DNA from: Nitrospirota bacterium
Lineage (GTDB): Bacteria > Nitrospirota_A > Leptospirillia > Leptospirillales > Leptospirillaceae
Reading direction: 5' to 3'
Assembly (NCBI GenBank): GCA_027335985.1
Contig: DAHWGX010000060.1
Location: 1-7,863, forward strand
DNA: 7,863 bases
Made by a program: the position numbers and the translations under genes. This document shows, piece after piece, positions 1-5,018 of the stretch. The notes under the pieces were generated by a model. It saw only the letters and a program-made list of their open reading frames with translations. It was not told the DNA's origin and did no database searches. Within the stretch, counting starts at the first letter, position 1. The number at the start of each line of letters is the position of its first letter.

Positions 1-1
1 T

Positions 2-185
2 CCGAAACACGCTTCCGGAAAGCCTGCAGCGTGTCGGGAACGTGTTTCAGCTGGCGGTCATGTTCCTCGGCGGGATGATCGGGACGATCCTGGGCCGTCA
101 TCTTCTCGATAATGTTGCGCCAGTGTTTTTCATTCAGGTTCCTTTCCATACCCATCTGCACACCCTCTCCCAGGGCGTTTCTCAT
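2..185 (-). CDS. alternative minus-strand partial gene, hydrophilic helical protein
   Basis: Reading the complementary strand leftwards from an ATG at 185, the frame stays open to the window edge (at least 61 residues). It contains segments such as MERNLNEKHWRNIIEKM and DRPDHPAEEHDRQLKHV, which look like ordinary soluble, helical protein. First-position purine bias is stronger in this frame than in the opposing plus-strand frame, by my hand count (about 64% against 52%). Against it, there is no strong ribosome binding site before this ATG. The frame also stays open upstream to a TAA near 334 without another conventional start, so the gene could be broken or an artefact. It competes directly with the plus-strand membrane-protein reading; only one of the two is likely real. 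No family recognised. Confidence 0.3.
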   Translation of the reverse strand, partial: MRNALGEGVQMGMERNLNEKHWRNIIEKMTAQDRPDHPAEEHDRQLKHVPDTLQAFRKRVS

Positions 186-407
186 CTCAGCCGCCTGTCG
201 TCGGAATATGCCTACAATATCGCTTTCTGGATCATGGGACTGATCGGTCTCGGGGCCTCGGGGATCGCGATGGCCTGGATCCTGTTCGATGTTTTTCCCG
301 GAAGGTCTGTCCTCCTTCCGGGAACAGGGGGAGAATTACGGGGCATGAGAGAAAAATACGGAGTCGGGAATGAAATGAACAAAGGAGAGAACGAGCCAGA
401 AATTTGA
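3..407 (+). CDS. possible C-terminal part of a two-helix membrane protein (5' end outside window; strand uncertain)
   Basis: An open frame runs in from the left edge and stops at a TGA ending at 407. The translation has two hydrophobic stretches: one around LAVMFLGGMIGTIL (about positions 54-98) and a cleaner one around IAFWIMGLIGLGASGIAMAW (about 219-278). A hydrophilic tail ending NEMNKGENEPEI follows. The first usable start inside the window is GTG at 42, but it has no convincing ribosome binding site and the frame stays open upstream, so the protein is probably truncated by the window edge. I do not recognise the family. The middle section is unusually rich in His, Ser and Leu, which can be an antisense artefact, and a minus-strand frame uses the very same triplets. 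It would lie just upstream of the tRNA, outside the putative integrated element. Confidence 0.35.
   Translation, partial: RNTLPESLQRVGNVFQLAVMFLGGMIGTILGRHLLDNVAPVFFIQVPFHTHLHTLSQGVSHLSRLSSEYAYNIAFWIMGLIGLGASGIAMAWILFDVFPGRSVLLPGTGGELRGMREKYGVGNEMNKGENEPEI
295..324. repeat. perfect 11-bp inverted repeat (hairpin)
   Basis: TTCCCGGAAGG (295-305) and its exact complement (314-324) flank an 8-base loop. Neither strand has a run of T after the stem: the plus strand continues CAGGGGG and the minus strand AAAAAC. It is therefore not a standard intrinsic terminator. On the minus strand the sequence AAGGAGG falls at the edge of the loop. Confidence 0.5.
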
Positions 408-432
408 TTTTGAAGGATACATTCGTTACTAT
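404..432 (+). promoter_or_regulatory. possible sigma70-type promoter for the tRNA gene
   Basis: TTGATT (404-409) and TACTAT (427-432) are separated by 17 bases, each matching 4 of 6 consensus positions. The site lies in the AT-richer gap right after the upstream frame ends and about 105 bases before the mature tRNA. No better candidate was seen closer to the tRNA. The rest of 433-537 shows no gene. Confidence 0.35.
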
Positions 433-537
433 TCAAAAGTTTCAGGAAAACGAGGCCTTATTTCTCCAGACATGAGCCTATGACCGGGCCTTCCTGGCAA
501 CGTGGTTCCCTTTCCTGTTTTCTTCGTAGTTTCCCAA

Positions 538-613
538 GGCGATGTAGCTCAGTCGGCAGAGCAGGTGAATCATAATCACTCGGTCGGGGGTTCGAATCCC
601 TCCATCGCCACCA
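538..613 (+). tRNA. tRNA-Met(CAT), complete with encoded CCA
   Basis: A full 76-nt cloverleaf folds by eye. The acceptor stem GGCGATG (538-544) pairs with CATCGCC (603-609). The D arm is GCTC...GAGC, the anticodon stem is GGTGA/TCACT around the loop ATCATAA with anticodon CAT, and the variable loop is five bases. The T arm is GGGGG/CCCTC around TTCGAAT, followed by discriminator A and genomic CCA. The seven-base-pair acceptor stem fits elongator Met better than initiator, since the first pair G-C is intact. A CAT anticodon could also be tRNA-Ile with lysidine-modified C34, which cannot be excluded from DNA. A tyrosine integrase gene starts 125 bases downstream in the same direction, so the T-arm/3' end is the likely attachment site of an integrated element. 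Confidence 0.95.
585..613 (+). other. putative attachment site (attL/attR core) in the tRNA 3' end
   Basis: Tyrosine integrases of genomic islands commonly recombine within the T-arm to 3' end of a tRNA gene, leaving the tRNA intact with the integrase gene just downstream. That arrangement is seen here. The matching second copy of this segment, which would mark the other end of the element, is not present in the window, so the exact crossover and boundaries are inferred from context only. Confidence 0.5.
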
Positions 614-654
614 ATACCAGAGCCATTACGATAGAAATTCCCTCATAATAAAAG

Positions 655-684
655 TTGAATTTGCCGGGACCTTGCCGGGATAAT
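655..684 (+). promoter_or_regulatory. likely integrase promoter containing two 9-bp direct repeats
   Basis: TTGAAT (655-660) and GATAAT (679-684) are spaced 18 bases apart; the -10 matches 5 of 6 consensus positions. The spacer and -10 edge carry TTGCCGGGA twice, at 661-669 and 672-680, exactly 11 bp (about one helical turn) apart. Such repeats would put two protein molecules on the same face of the DNA. They are candidates for an operator or for integrase/excisionase arm-type binding sites beside the attachment site. Confidence 0.45.
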
Positions 685-696
685 TCCAAAAGAGTA

Positions 697-720
697 TGAT
701 TTTCCTGTCCGAGAAAATCA
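697..720 (+). promoter_or_regulatory. 8-bp hairpin in the integrase leader
   Basis: TGATTTTC (697-704) and GAAAATCA (713-720) are perfect complements around an 8-base loop. The stem ends five bases before the ribosome binding site TGGAGG (725-730) of the integrase gene. There is no T-run, so it is a leader RNA structure rather than a terminator. A regulatory role is only suggested by position. Confidence 0.3.
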
Positions 721-737
721 CTTTTGGAGGGATGAGA

Positions 738-1766
738 ATGGCCTATTTTCGGAGGCGATCCGGAGCCTGGGAAGCATCGATCGAAAAGAAAGGTTTTCCT
801 CGTATTTCCCGCACGTTCGACACGAAAGGCGAGGCAGAAACCTGGGCGGCGACAGTCGAATCAGAAATAGGGCGGGGAGTCTTTGTCTCCAGAAAAGAAT
901 CAGAAAACACAACGCTTGCCGAAGCCCTGGACAGATATATCTCCGAAATTCTTCCGCATAAAAAACAGCTTCGACGGGAAACGAACCGGGCAAACGCTCT
1001 CAAACGCTGGCCGATCTCAAAGCGAAGCCTCGCACAGATCCAGGGAAAGGATATCGCAGCGTTCAGGGATGAGCGGGTAAAGTCCGGTGGTTCTGCAAAC
1101 ACTGTCCGCCTTGATCTCGCTCTTCTCTCCCATATTTTCACGATCGCAGTCAAGGAATGGGGCATGGCCGGGCTGGTCAACCCGGTGATGCAGATCCGGA
1201 AGCCCAAGCTCCCAAGGGGTCGGGACCGAAGATTACTCCCGGGGGAACTGGAGAAAATCGTCGCTGCATCCGAATCTCCCGTTCTGTCCGAGATCGTCCG
1301 CTTTGCCATTGAAACGGGCATGAGGCGGGGAGAGCTTTCCGGAATGACCTGGCAGATGGTGGACCTTAAAAAACGAACAGTAACCCTTCTGGAAACAAAG
1401 AACGGGGAAAAGCGGGTTGTACCTCTCTCGACGGAGGCCGTCCGAATCCTGTCCGGGTTGGTCAGGAGAATCGACGGAGAGGTTTGGGGGATAGAGCCGG
1501 ATTCCATCACGCAAGCCTTCGTTCGTGCCGTCTCCCGGGCTCGGGACTCCTACAAAAAGGAAAGCGCGGAGAAGGGGGAAAAACCGGATCCATCCTTCCT
1601 GGTCGATCTGACCTTTCATGATCTCCGGCATGAGGCCACGTCAAGGTTTTTCGAGAAAGGTTTTGATACGATGGAGGTCAGAACGATTACCGGCCACAAG
1701 ACGCTTCAGATGTTGGCAAGGTATACACATTTGAGGGCAGAGGATCTGGCAGAGAGAATGAAGTGA
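738..1766 (+). CDS. tyrosine-family site-specific recombinase (integrase)
   Basis: Encodes a 342-residue tyrosine recombinase that would cut and rejoin DNA at the element's attachment sites, presumably integrating and excising it at the adjacent tRNA-Met gene. The start is placed at ATG 738 because TGGAGG (725-730) is 7 bases upstream; in-frame ATGs at 696 and 732 are badly spaced from it. The N-terminus (MAYFRRRSGAWEASIEKKG) is the short arm-type/AP2-like segment usual in island integrases, followed by a SAM-like core-binding domain at about residues 55-145. The catalytic set is complete: Arg in TGMRRGEL (R196), Lys in the TKNGEKR hairpin (K221 or K225), HDLRH (H294, R297), TGH (H320) and the nucleophile Tyr in ARYTHL (Y329). 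The length is normal for the family and there is no sign of decay. A cupin gene follows after 36 bases and may be cotranscribed. Confidence 0.93.
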   Translation: MAYFRRRSGAWEASIEKKGFPRISRTFDTKGEAETWAATVESEIGRGVFVSRKESENTTLAEALDRYISEILPHKKQLRRETNRANALKRWPISKRSLAQIQGKDIAAFRDERVKSGGSANTVRLDLALLSHIFTIAVKEWGMAGLVNPVMQIRKPKLPRGRDRRLLPGELEKIVAASESPVLSEIVRFAIETGMRRGELSGMTWQMVDLKKRTVTLLETKNGEKRVVPLSTEAVRILSGLVRRIDGEVWGIEPDSITQAFVRAVSRARDSYKKESAEKGEKPDPSFLVDLTFHDLRHEATSRFFEKGFDTMEVRTITGHKTLQMLARYTHLRAEDLAERMK

Positions 1767-1802
1767 AACTGCCCATTAAACATTAAAATTAAGGAAAACA
1801 TA

Positions 1803-2138
1803 ATGACCCAAAAGTTTAAGGATGCAAACGAACAGCCTTTCCAAGATTTGCCTGTGTTTCCCGGCACCAGTTGGTCTGTTCTTGCCGAACCAGTTCCTCA
1901 AGGTTCTATTCATCGACTCAAGATGAAAAAGGGCACACGGATTCCCGCACATACTCATCCAGCCGATGAATATGTGTACGTACTTTTCGGTGAGATTATA
2001 ACGGGTGACCGCAAGTGCGGGAAGGGTTGCTTTTGGATTACCCCCGCCGGTACGAGGCAGGGTCCTCACGTTGCGATTACCGATGTGGAGATCATTACTA
2101 TTCGCCTTGGCCCGATGGGCGACTTCGATGTACAGTAG
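1803..2138 (+). CDS. small single-domain cupin protein
   Basis: A 111-residue protein consisting of one cupin beta-barrel. Motif 1 fits the consensus exactly: G44, H50-T-H52, E56 and G63, in the stretch GTRIPAHTHPADEYVYVLFG. Motif 2 contains G75, P81, G83 and the fourth metal ligand H89 (TPAGTRQGPH). The three His and one Glu should bind a divalent metal. Cupins range from sugar isomerases and dioxygenases to metal-dependent sensors such as the ChrR C-terminal domain, so the substrate cannot be named. The ATG is preceded by AAGGAA about seven bases upstream. The gene starts 36 bases after the integrase stop, in an AT-rich gap. It lies between the intact integrase and a remnant of a second integrase 3' end, suggesting a cargo gene trapped at the end of the element. 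Confidence 0.85.
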   Translation: MTQKFKDANEQPFQDLPVFPGTSWSVLAEPVPQGSIHRLKMKKGTRIPAHTHPADEYVYVLFGEIITGDRKCGKGCFWITPAGTRQGPHVAITDVEIITIRLGPMGDFDVQ

Positions 2139-2163
2139 TCAGATACGCATAACAACGTCATCA

Positions 2164-2350
2164 AACCGGACCCCGCCTTTTTGGGTGGATCTTTACCTTT
2201 CACGATCTCCGGCATGAGCCCACGAACCGCTTCTTCGAGAAGGGATTTGATACGATGGAGGTCAGAACGATTACCGGCCACAAGACGCTTCAGATGTTGG
2301 CGAGATACACGCATTTGAGGGCGGAGGATCTGATGGAGAAGTTGAAATAA
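2164..2350 (+). pseudogene. frameshifted C-terminal remnant of a second tyrosine integrase
   Basis: From 2195 the frame reads TFHDLRHE, then RFFEKGFDTMEVRTITGHK, then LARYTHLRAEDL, ending at TAA 2348-2350. It is therefore the last 51 residues of an integrase with HDLRH, TGH and the catalytic Tyr. It aligns without gaps to the 3' end of the intact integrase (1611-1766). I count 133 of 156 identical bases, including a perfect 56-base block (1662-1717 against 2246-2301). Just upstream, KPDPAFL (from 2164) matches KPDPSFL of the intact gene but in another frame, because of a net two-base insertion. No start, arm or core domain remains. Most differences in the aligned core are at third codon positions, so this copy diverged while functional and decayed later. 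It is not a fresh duplication. Confidence 0.85.
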
Positions 2351-2389
2351 CATCTTCCTTCCCGTAGAATCAACCCAAAAGGAGAACCC

Positions 2390-2683
2390 ATGGCCTCATC
2401 AATGGAAGCAATTCAGAAGATCCTTCAGGAAACTGTCGCCCCGGGGATCAGCGACATTCGGGAACGCTTGGCTCGCGTGGAAGTCGAGATCAAGCGACTG
2501 GACGACAAGATCGACAACGGGCTTGCCCGCCTAGATACCAAGATCGACAATGGATTTGCCCGTATGGACGAACGTTTCTTGCGCCAGGATGCGCGAATGG
2601 ATCATCTGGAAGATAAACTTTCCACCGCCCTTGAGATTCGGGAACGCCTGGCCGCTCTGGAAGCGAAGGTATCCGCCCACTAA
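2390..2683 (+). CDS. small coiled-coil protein with 11-residue repeats, unknown function
   Basis: A 97-residue protein with a strong start: AAGGAGA (2379-2385) five bases before the ATG. After a short N-terminal helix there are four consecutive 11-residue units: RLDDKIDNGLA (36-46), RLDTKIDNGFA (47-57), RMDERFLRQDA (58-68) and RMDHLEDKLST (69-79). Eleven-residue periodicity is typical of right-handed or nearly straight coiled coils. The ends are framed by two similar segments, IRERLARVEVE (23-33) and IRERLAALEAK (83-93), 60 codons apart and also similar at DNA level (2456 and 2636). There is no signal peptide, membrane helix or catalytic motif, so it is probably a cytoplasmic, self-associating protein. 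It follows the integrase remnant by 39 bases. Similar short coiled-coil proteins are often seen near mobile-element genes, but no function can be assigned. Confidence 0.75.
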   Translation: MASSMEAIQKILQETVAPGISDIRERLARVEVEIKRLDDKIDNGLARLDTKIDNGFARMDERFLRQDARMDHLEDKLSTALEIRERLAALEAKVSAH

Positions 2684-2734
2684 CCTCTCCCTTCCCCCAT
2701 TAGCTCACGCTCCCCCTCTCTGGATGAATTCATA

Positions 2735-2919
2735 TCATGATTCGGTTTGTCTCTTCCGTCCCTCGCACCGCTTCTCCCGGACCGTTCTGATTTCCTTCTG
2801 ATATCGGCTCTCGGCCTCTTTTAGGAGCCGGGATATAACCCCGGATCCGGTACACTCCCAGGCTTCCGAAGATCCTCCAGGATGAACTTGTCCTCCAGCG
2901 TGAGGGAAAACTGCATCAT
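2735..2919 (-). pseudogene. possible small broken gene, unknown product
   Basis: On the minus strand an ATG-ATG at 2919/2916 opens a 32-residue frame, starting MMQFSLTLEDKFILEDL and ending at TAA 2821-2823. Overlapping it in another frame is a stretch that looks equally protein-like (SRLLKEAESRYQKEIRTVRE), ending at TGA 2735-2737. The two halves together would resemble one helical, charged protein interrupted by a frameshift. No ribosome binding site is visible before 2919 and I do not recognise a family. It may be a decayed gene or chance. Confidence 0.22.
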
Positions 2920-2991
2920 GGATGAGAAAAACAACCATAAAATGGCCGGAGCTCAAAAACACAGGCATAAAATGTGATCAGATGGGTTGAT

Positions 2992-3008
2992 ATTGGTTTG
3001 TGACCAAT
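2992..3008. repeat. ATTGGT/ACCAAT inverted repeat, possible operator
   Basis: ATTGGT (2992-2997) and ACCAAT (3003-3008) form a perfect 6-bp dyad with a 5-base spacer. A third ATTGGT occurs at 3030-3035. The site is not clearly upstream of a gene, so a binding-site role is speculative. Confidence 0.25.
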
Positions 3009-3062
3009 CAGGTGTGAACAGCAGAATCGATTGGTTGCGTTTTGTATGGTTTTGTACCCCGA

Positions 3063-3157
3063 ACCGGGACCAAAAATTCTCGGGAGAATCCCGTCATTCC
3101 TGGGTCTACAAAAATCGACCGCAAAAAAACCGGGACCGGAATTTTGGGGGGATTCCC
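3063..3157. repeat. imperfect direct repeat of about 30 bp
   Basis: Two units share ACCGGGACC at the left end and a G-rich run followed by ATCCC/TTCCC at the right end. They lie at 3063-3092 and 3129-3157, 66 bp apart, with about 23 of 30 positions matching when one gap is allowed. They lie in non-coding DNA and could be protein-binding iterons or remains of a small repeat family. Confidence 0.35.
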
Positions 3158-3237
3158 ATTTTGCTTGGAATCGATGAAATGCGGATGCTGAAGAAGCGGA
3201 GTATGCGGAAAAAGTCCTCCCATTCCGTGACCGTCAC

Positions 3238-3268
3238 AGAAACAAAGAGAGCCCCATCGAAGGGGCTC
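3238..3268 (-). terminator. intrinsic terminator of the lipoprotein gene
   Basis: On the minus strand, a perfect 7-bp stem GAGCCCC/GGGGCTC (3268-3262 with 3255-3249) with a 6-base loop is followed by TCTTTGTTTCTG. It starts about 42 bases after the lipoprotein stop codon, as expected for a Rho-independent terminator of that gene. Confidence 0.75.
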
Positions 3269-3309
3269 CCAAGGGGAAAAGAGTGAAACTCTTGCAACAA
3301 GGTTAGGCG

Positions 3310-4746
3310 TTATGTACTCATCGTGTAGGTTCCGGCTGACGAACTGCAATTCGTTGAGGTTTGCTGAAATGATCCATTAACACTCAGGCTTCCACTTCCA
3401 GAACTAGAAATGACCCCTGTTACCGATATTTTTTGGTTTGTGCAAGAACTTCCAGGAAAACTTGTAATAGTCATGGCAAAGGTGTTGCCCGACAGAGTTC
3501 CTGACCCAGAACCATTGGATCCTGCACTAAAAGAGATAGTGCTTCCATTGATGGTGACGGTAGCGGGTATTGAAGTCTTGGTCCCACAATTTCCAGATGT
3601 GCAATTTGGATATACGGTGACCGTGTAGGTTCCATTCGAGACAGAAGAAGGGGTGCTGGAAAGAGCGGCCCCTGAAGTTAAAAGGGTAGGAATATTGTAG
3701 GTTCCTCCAAAGTTTCCGGATCCCGTCGTACAGTTCTCCTGCCATCCTCCGTTAATCGAAAATCCTGATCCGCCCGAGACACTCGATAACGGAACGAGGG
3801 CTCCGGAAGCTGAAATTGAGGCTCCATCCGAATCGGTTCCAGACATCGTAAAGTTATTTCCTGAAAGGGTTCCGGTCATTGATGGACCACTGGGAACGGA
3901 AAGTTTGATGCTTCCATTGCTTCCGACCGTTACTGTAACCGAAGCGGAAAAACCTGCGGTAGGACCTTCTCCAGAGCAATTAGTGTTGAAGGTCATGACC
4001 GGGGTCACCGTTCCCGTATAGGTTCCGGACGAGACGGATGTTGTCGTCGAATTCGTAGCGCTTGTGCTGGTCAGCTGGGGCGCGATGGTTTGATTCGCCG
4101 GGATCTGGGAGGCAAAGGTGTTGAGAGTCGATGCGTTTGTAGTTGTGCTGCACGATGAAAGGTCTCCCACCAAGCTGGTTATGACATTTGTCGCTCCTGT
4201 CAAAGTGCCCAACAAAGTTGAAAGATTGCCGGGTCCGATTCCTCCGGAGATGGTGCAACCGTTGTCCACAACGCCTTGGACAACGGCGGCAAGCTGGACA
4301 ATGGAATTTTGCAGATTCTTGAATTGTTGTCCATAGTTCGTCGGAGTCATGGAAGACAGCGAAACCCCTTGGTTCTGGGCAATCGCCAGTGCGGCAGTCG
4401 TCACCTGGGTGATGTTCAGATTCGGGGAAGTGGACGAAGATGTTGTTCCGCTATATTGATTCGCCCCCCCGATATAGGACCCGAGATAGTTGCCATTGGA
4501 GGCCGTGACTAGGAAAAGAGGGGTCGATCCGGATGGAGGGGTGAACGTGAGCTGGTAGTTCCCGCTGGCGTCGGTCGTGGCGGTTCCGAGGGGTGTGCCC
4601 GTAAGTCCACTGGAATATAAGGAGACTGTGGCGTTTGATAAAACCTTATCGACCGCTTGCCCTTTGATGGTCGCGGTTGCCGCCCCTCCTCCGCTACTTC
4701 CGCCTCCGCACGCCGACAATCCCATCAGGGAGGCAACCAAGAGCAC
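3310..4746 (-). CDS. Ser/Thr/Gly-rich surface-type lipoprotein, probably phase-variable
   Basis: The frame as it stands runs from GTG 4746 and gives 478 residues. It begins with a hydrophobic stretch ending in lipobox LSAC (Cys13), then a GGGSSGGG linker, typical of Sec-exported, lipidated envelope proteins. Residues about 25-82 (ATIKGQAVDKVLSNATVSLY through GNYQLTF) resemble a carboxypeptidase-regulatory/CNA-B-like beta-sandwich. Next come a helical middle with TTAALAIAQ, then two related beta-rich C-terminal repeats at about 237-352 and 368-478. Each repeat opens SVS(S/N)GTYT, carries TGTLSGNNF or SGTLSGNTF, and ends GTY. The GTG start gives an incomplete signal peptide lacking the positive N-region and has only a weak AGG upstream. 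The natural start appears to be ATG 4801 with GAGGAG, now out of frame because of four 7-bp repeats. Export and surface roles are inferred; the ligand is unknown. Confidence 0.8.
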   Translation of the reverse strand: MLLVASLMGLSACGGGSSGGGAATATIKGQAVDKVLSNATVSLYSSGLTGTPLGTATTDASGNYQLTFTPPSGSTPLFLVTASNGNYLGSYIGGANQYSGTTSSSTSPNLNITQVTTAALAIAQNQGVSLSSMTPTNYGQQFKNLQNSIVQLAAVVQGVVDNGCTISGGIGPGNLSTLLGTLTGATNVITSLVGDLSSCSTTTNASTLNTFASQIPANQTIAPQLTSTSATNSTTTSVSSGTYTGTVTPVMTFNTNCSGEGPTAGFSASVTVTVGSNGSIKLSVPSGPSMTGTLSGNNFTMSGTDSDGASISASGALVPLSSVSGGSGFSINGGWQENCTTGSGNFGGTYNIPTLLTSGAALSSTPSSVSNGTYTVTVYPNCTSGNCGTKTSIPATVTINGSTISFSAGSNGSGSGTLSGNTFAMTITSFPGSSCTNQKISVTGVISSSGSGSLSVNGSFQQTSTNCSSSAGTYTMST

Positions 4747-4770
4747 AGGACCTAGCCATAAGAATGACTT

Positions 4771-4798
4771 GATCCTTGATCCTTGATCCTTGATCCTT
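4771..4798 (-). repeat. heptanucleotide tandem repeat (AAGGATC)x4 directly after the ATG
   Basis: On the minus strand the ATG at 4801-4799 is followed by four perfect AAGGATC units and then AAGTCATTC. The ATG is 55 bases from GTG 4746, which is not a multiple of three. Removing one unit gives 48, which is. With three copies the product would begin MKDQGSRIKSFLWLGP and run into VLLVASLMGLSAC, a complete signal peptide with charged N-region and lipobox. With the present four copies the ATG reads only a 35-residue peptide ending at TAG 4696-4694. Each three copies encode one KDQGSRI heptapeptide. Confidence 0.9.
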
Positions 4799-4813
4799 CA
4801 TGGATGTCTCCTC
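4799..4813 (-). promoter_or_regulatory. strong ribosome binding site and ATG, out of frame with the lipoprotein
   Basis: GAGGAG (4813-4808) lies six bases before ATG 4801-4799, the best initiation site upstream of the lipoprotein. Its position directly before the 7-bp repeat array makes it the likely true start when repeat number is divisible by three. Confidence 0.8.
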
Positions 4814-4881
4814 GGTAAGTGGTTGCATACATTTCCTGACAAAAGGATCCCAAAAATCATAAAAGGCAACAAACAAGCTAA

Positions 4882-4909
4882 ATTGTCTCATATCAATCTT
4901 AGAAGTCAA
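4882..4909 (-). promoter_or_regulatory. possible promoter of the lipoprotein gene
   Basis: TTGACT (4909-4904, 5 of 6 to the -35 consensus) and GACAAT (4887-4882, 4 of 6 to the -10) are 16 bases apart. They lie in an AT-rich stretch about 80 bases before the ATG at 4801. Nothing else gene-like is seen between 4814 and 5018. Confidence 0.4.
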
Positions 4910-5018
4910 ATTTTCTTGGAAGGACTTGGAGAATATGGAGAAAATGGTTGGAATCGGATGGGGGGCAAGGCAGAAAGCCATCGGGAAGAAAGGATCGATA
5001 TTCAATGCCGGGGGTTTG

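Larger units (their letters stand above)
2684..3237. other. stretch without a convincing intact gene
   Basis: About 550 bases separate the converging coiled-coil gene and the lipoprotein terminator. It contains a possible broken minus-strand gene (2735-2919), an imperfect hairpin (CGGCTC 2805-2810 with GAGCCG 2825-2830), an ATTGGT/ACCAAT inverted repeat (2992-3008) and an imperfect 30-bp direct repeat (3063 and 3129). No intact reading frame with a good start was seen. Confidence 0.5.

Noticed and set aside
538..613. Initiator tRNA-fMet reading of the CAT tRNA
   Set aside because: Bacterial initiators normally have a mismatched first acceptor pair and three G-C pairs in the anticodon stem; here G1-C72 pairs and the anticodon stem is GGTGA/TCACT.
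743..1510. Minus-strand open frame of 255 codons
   Set aside because: Fully antisense to the integrase, which has all catalytic residues; no start signal and shadow-type composition.
2801..2836. Hairpin CGGCTC/GAGCCG as a terminator of the coiled-coil gene
   Set aside because: Stem is short with a 14-base loop and no T-run follows on the plus strand; it is also more than 110 bases from the stop codon.
2987..3286. Open frames on both strands around the 3063/3129 repeats
   Set aside because: Weak starts, composition unlike the neighbours and overlap with the repeats and the terminator; no protein-like pattern.
4694..5005. Minus-strand frame covering the lipoprotein leader, promoter and repeats
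   Set aside because: Its part upstream of ATG 4801 lies in AT-rich promoter-like DNA with no ribosome binding site. Only the 35-residue product from ATG 4801 is meaningful, as the OFF-state peptide.
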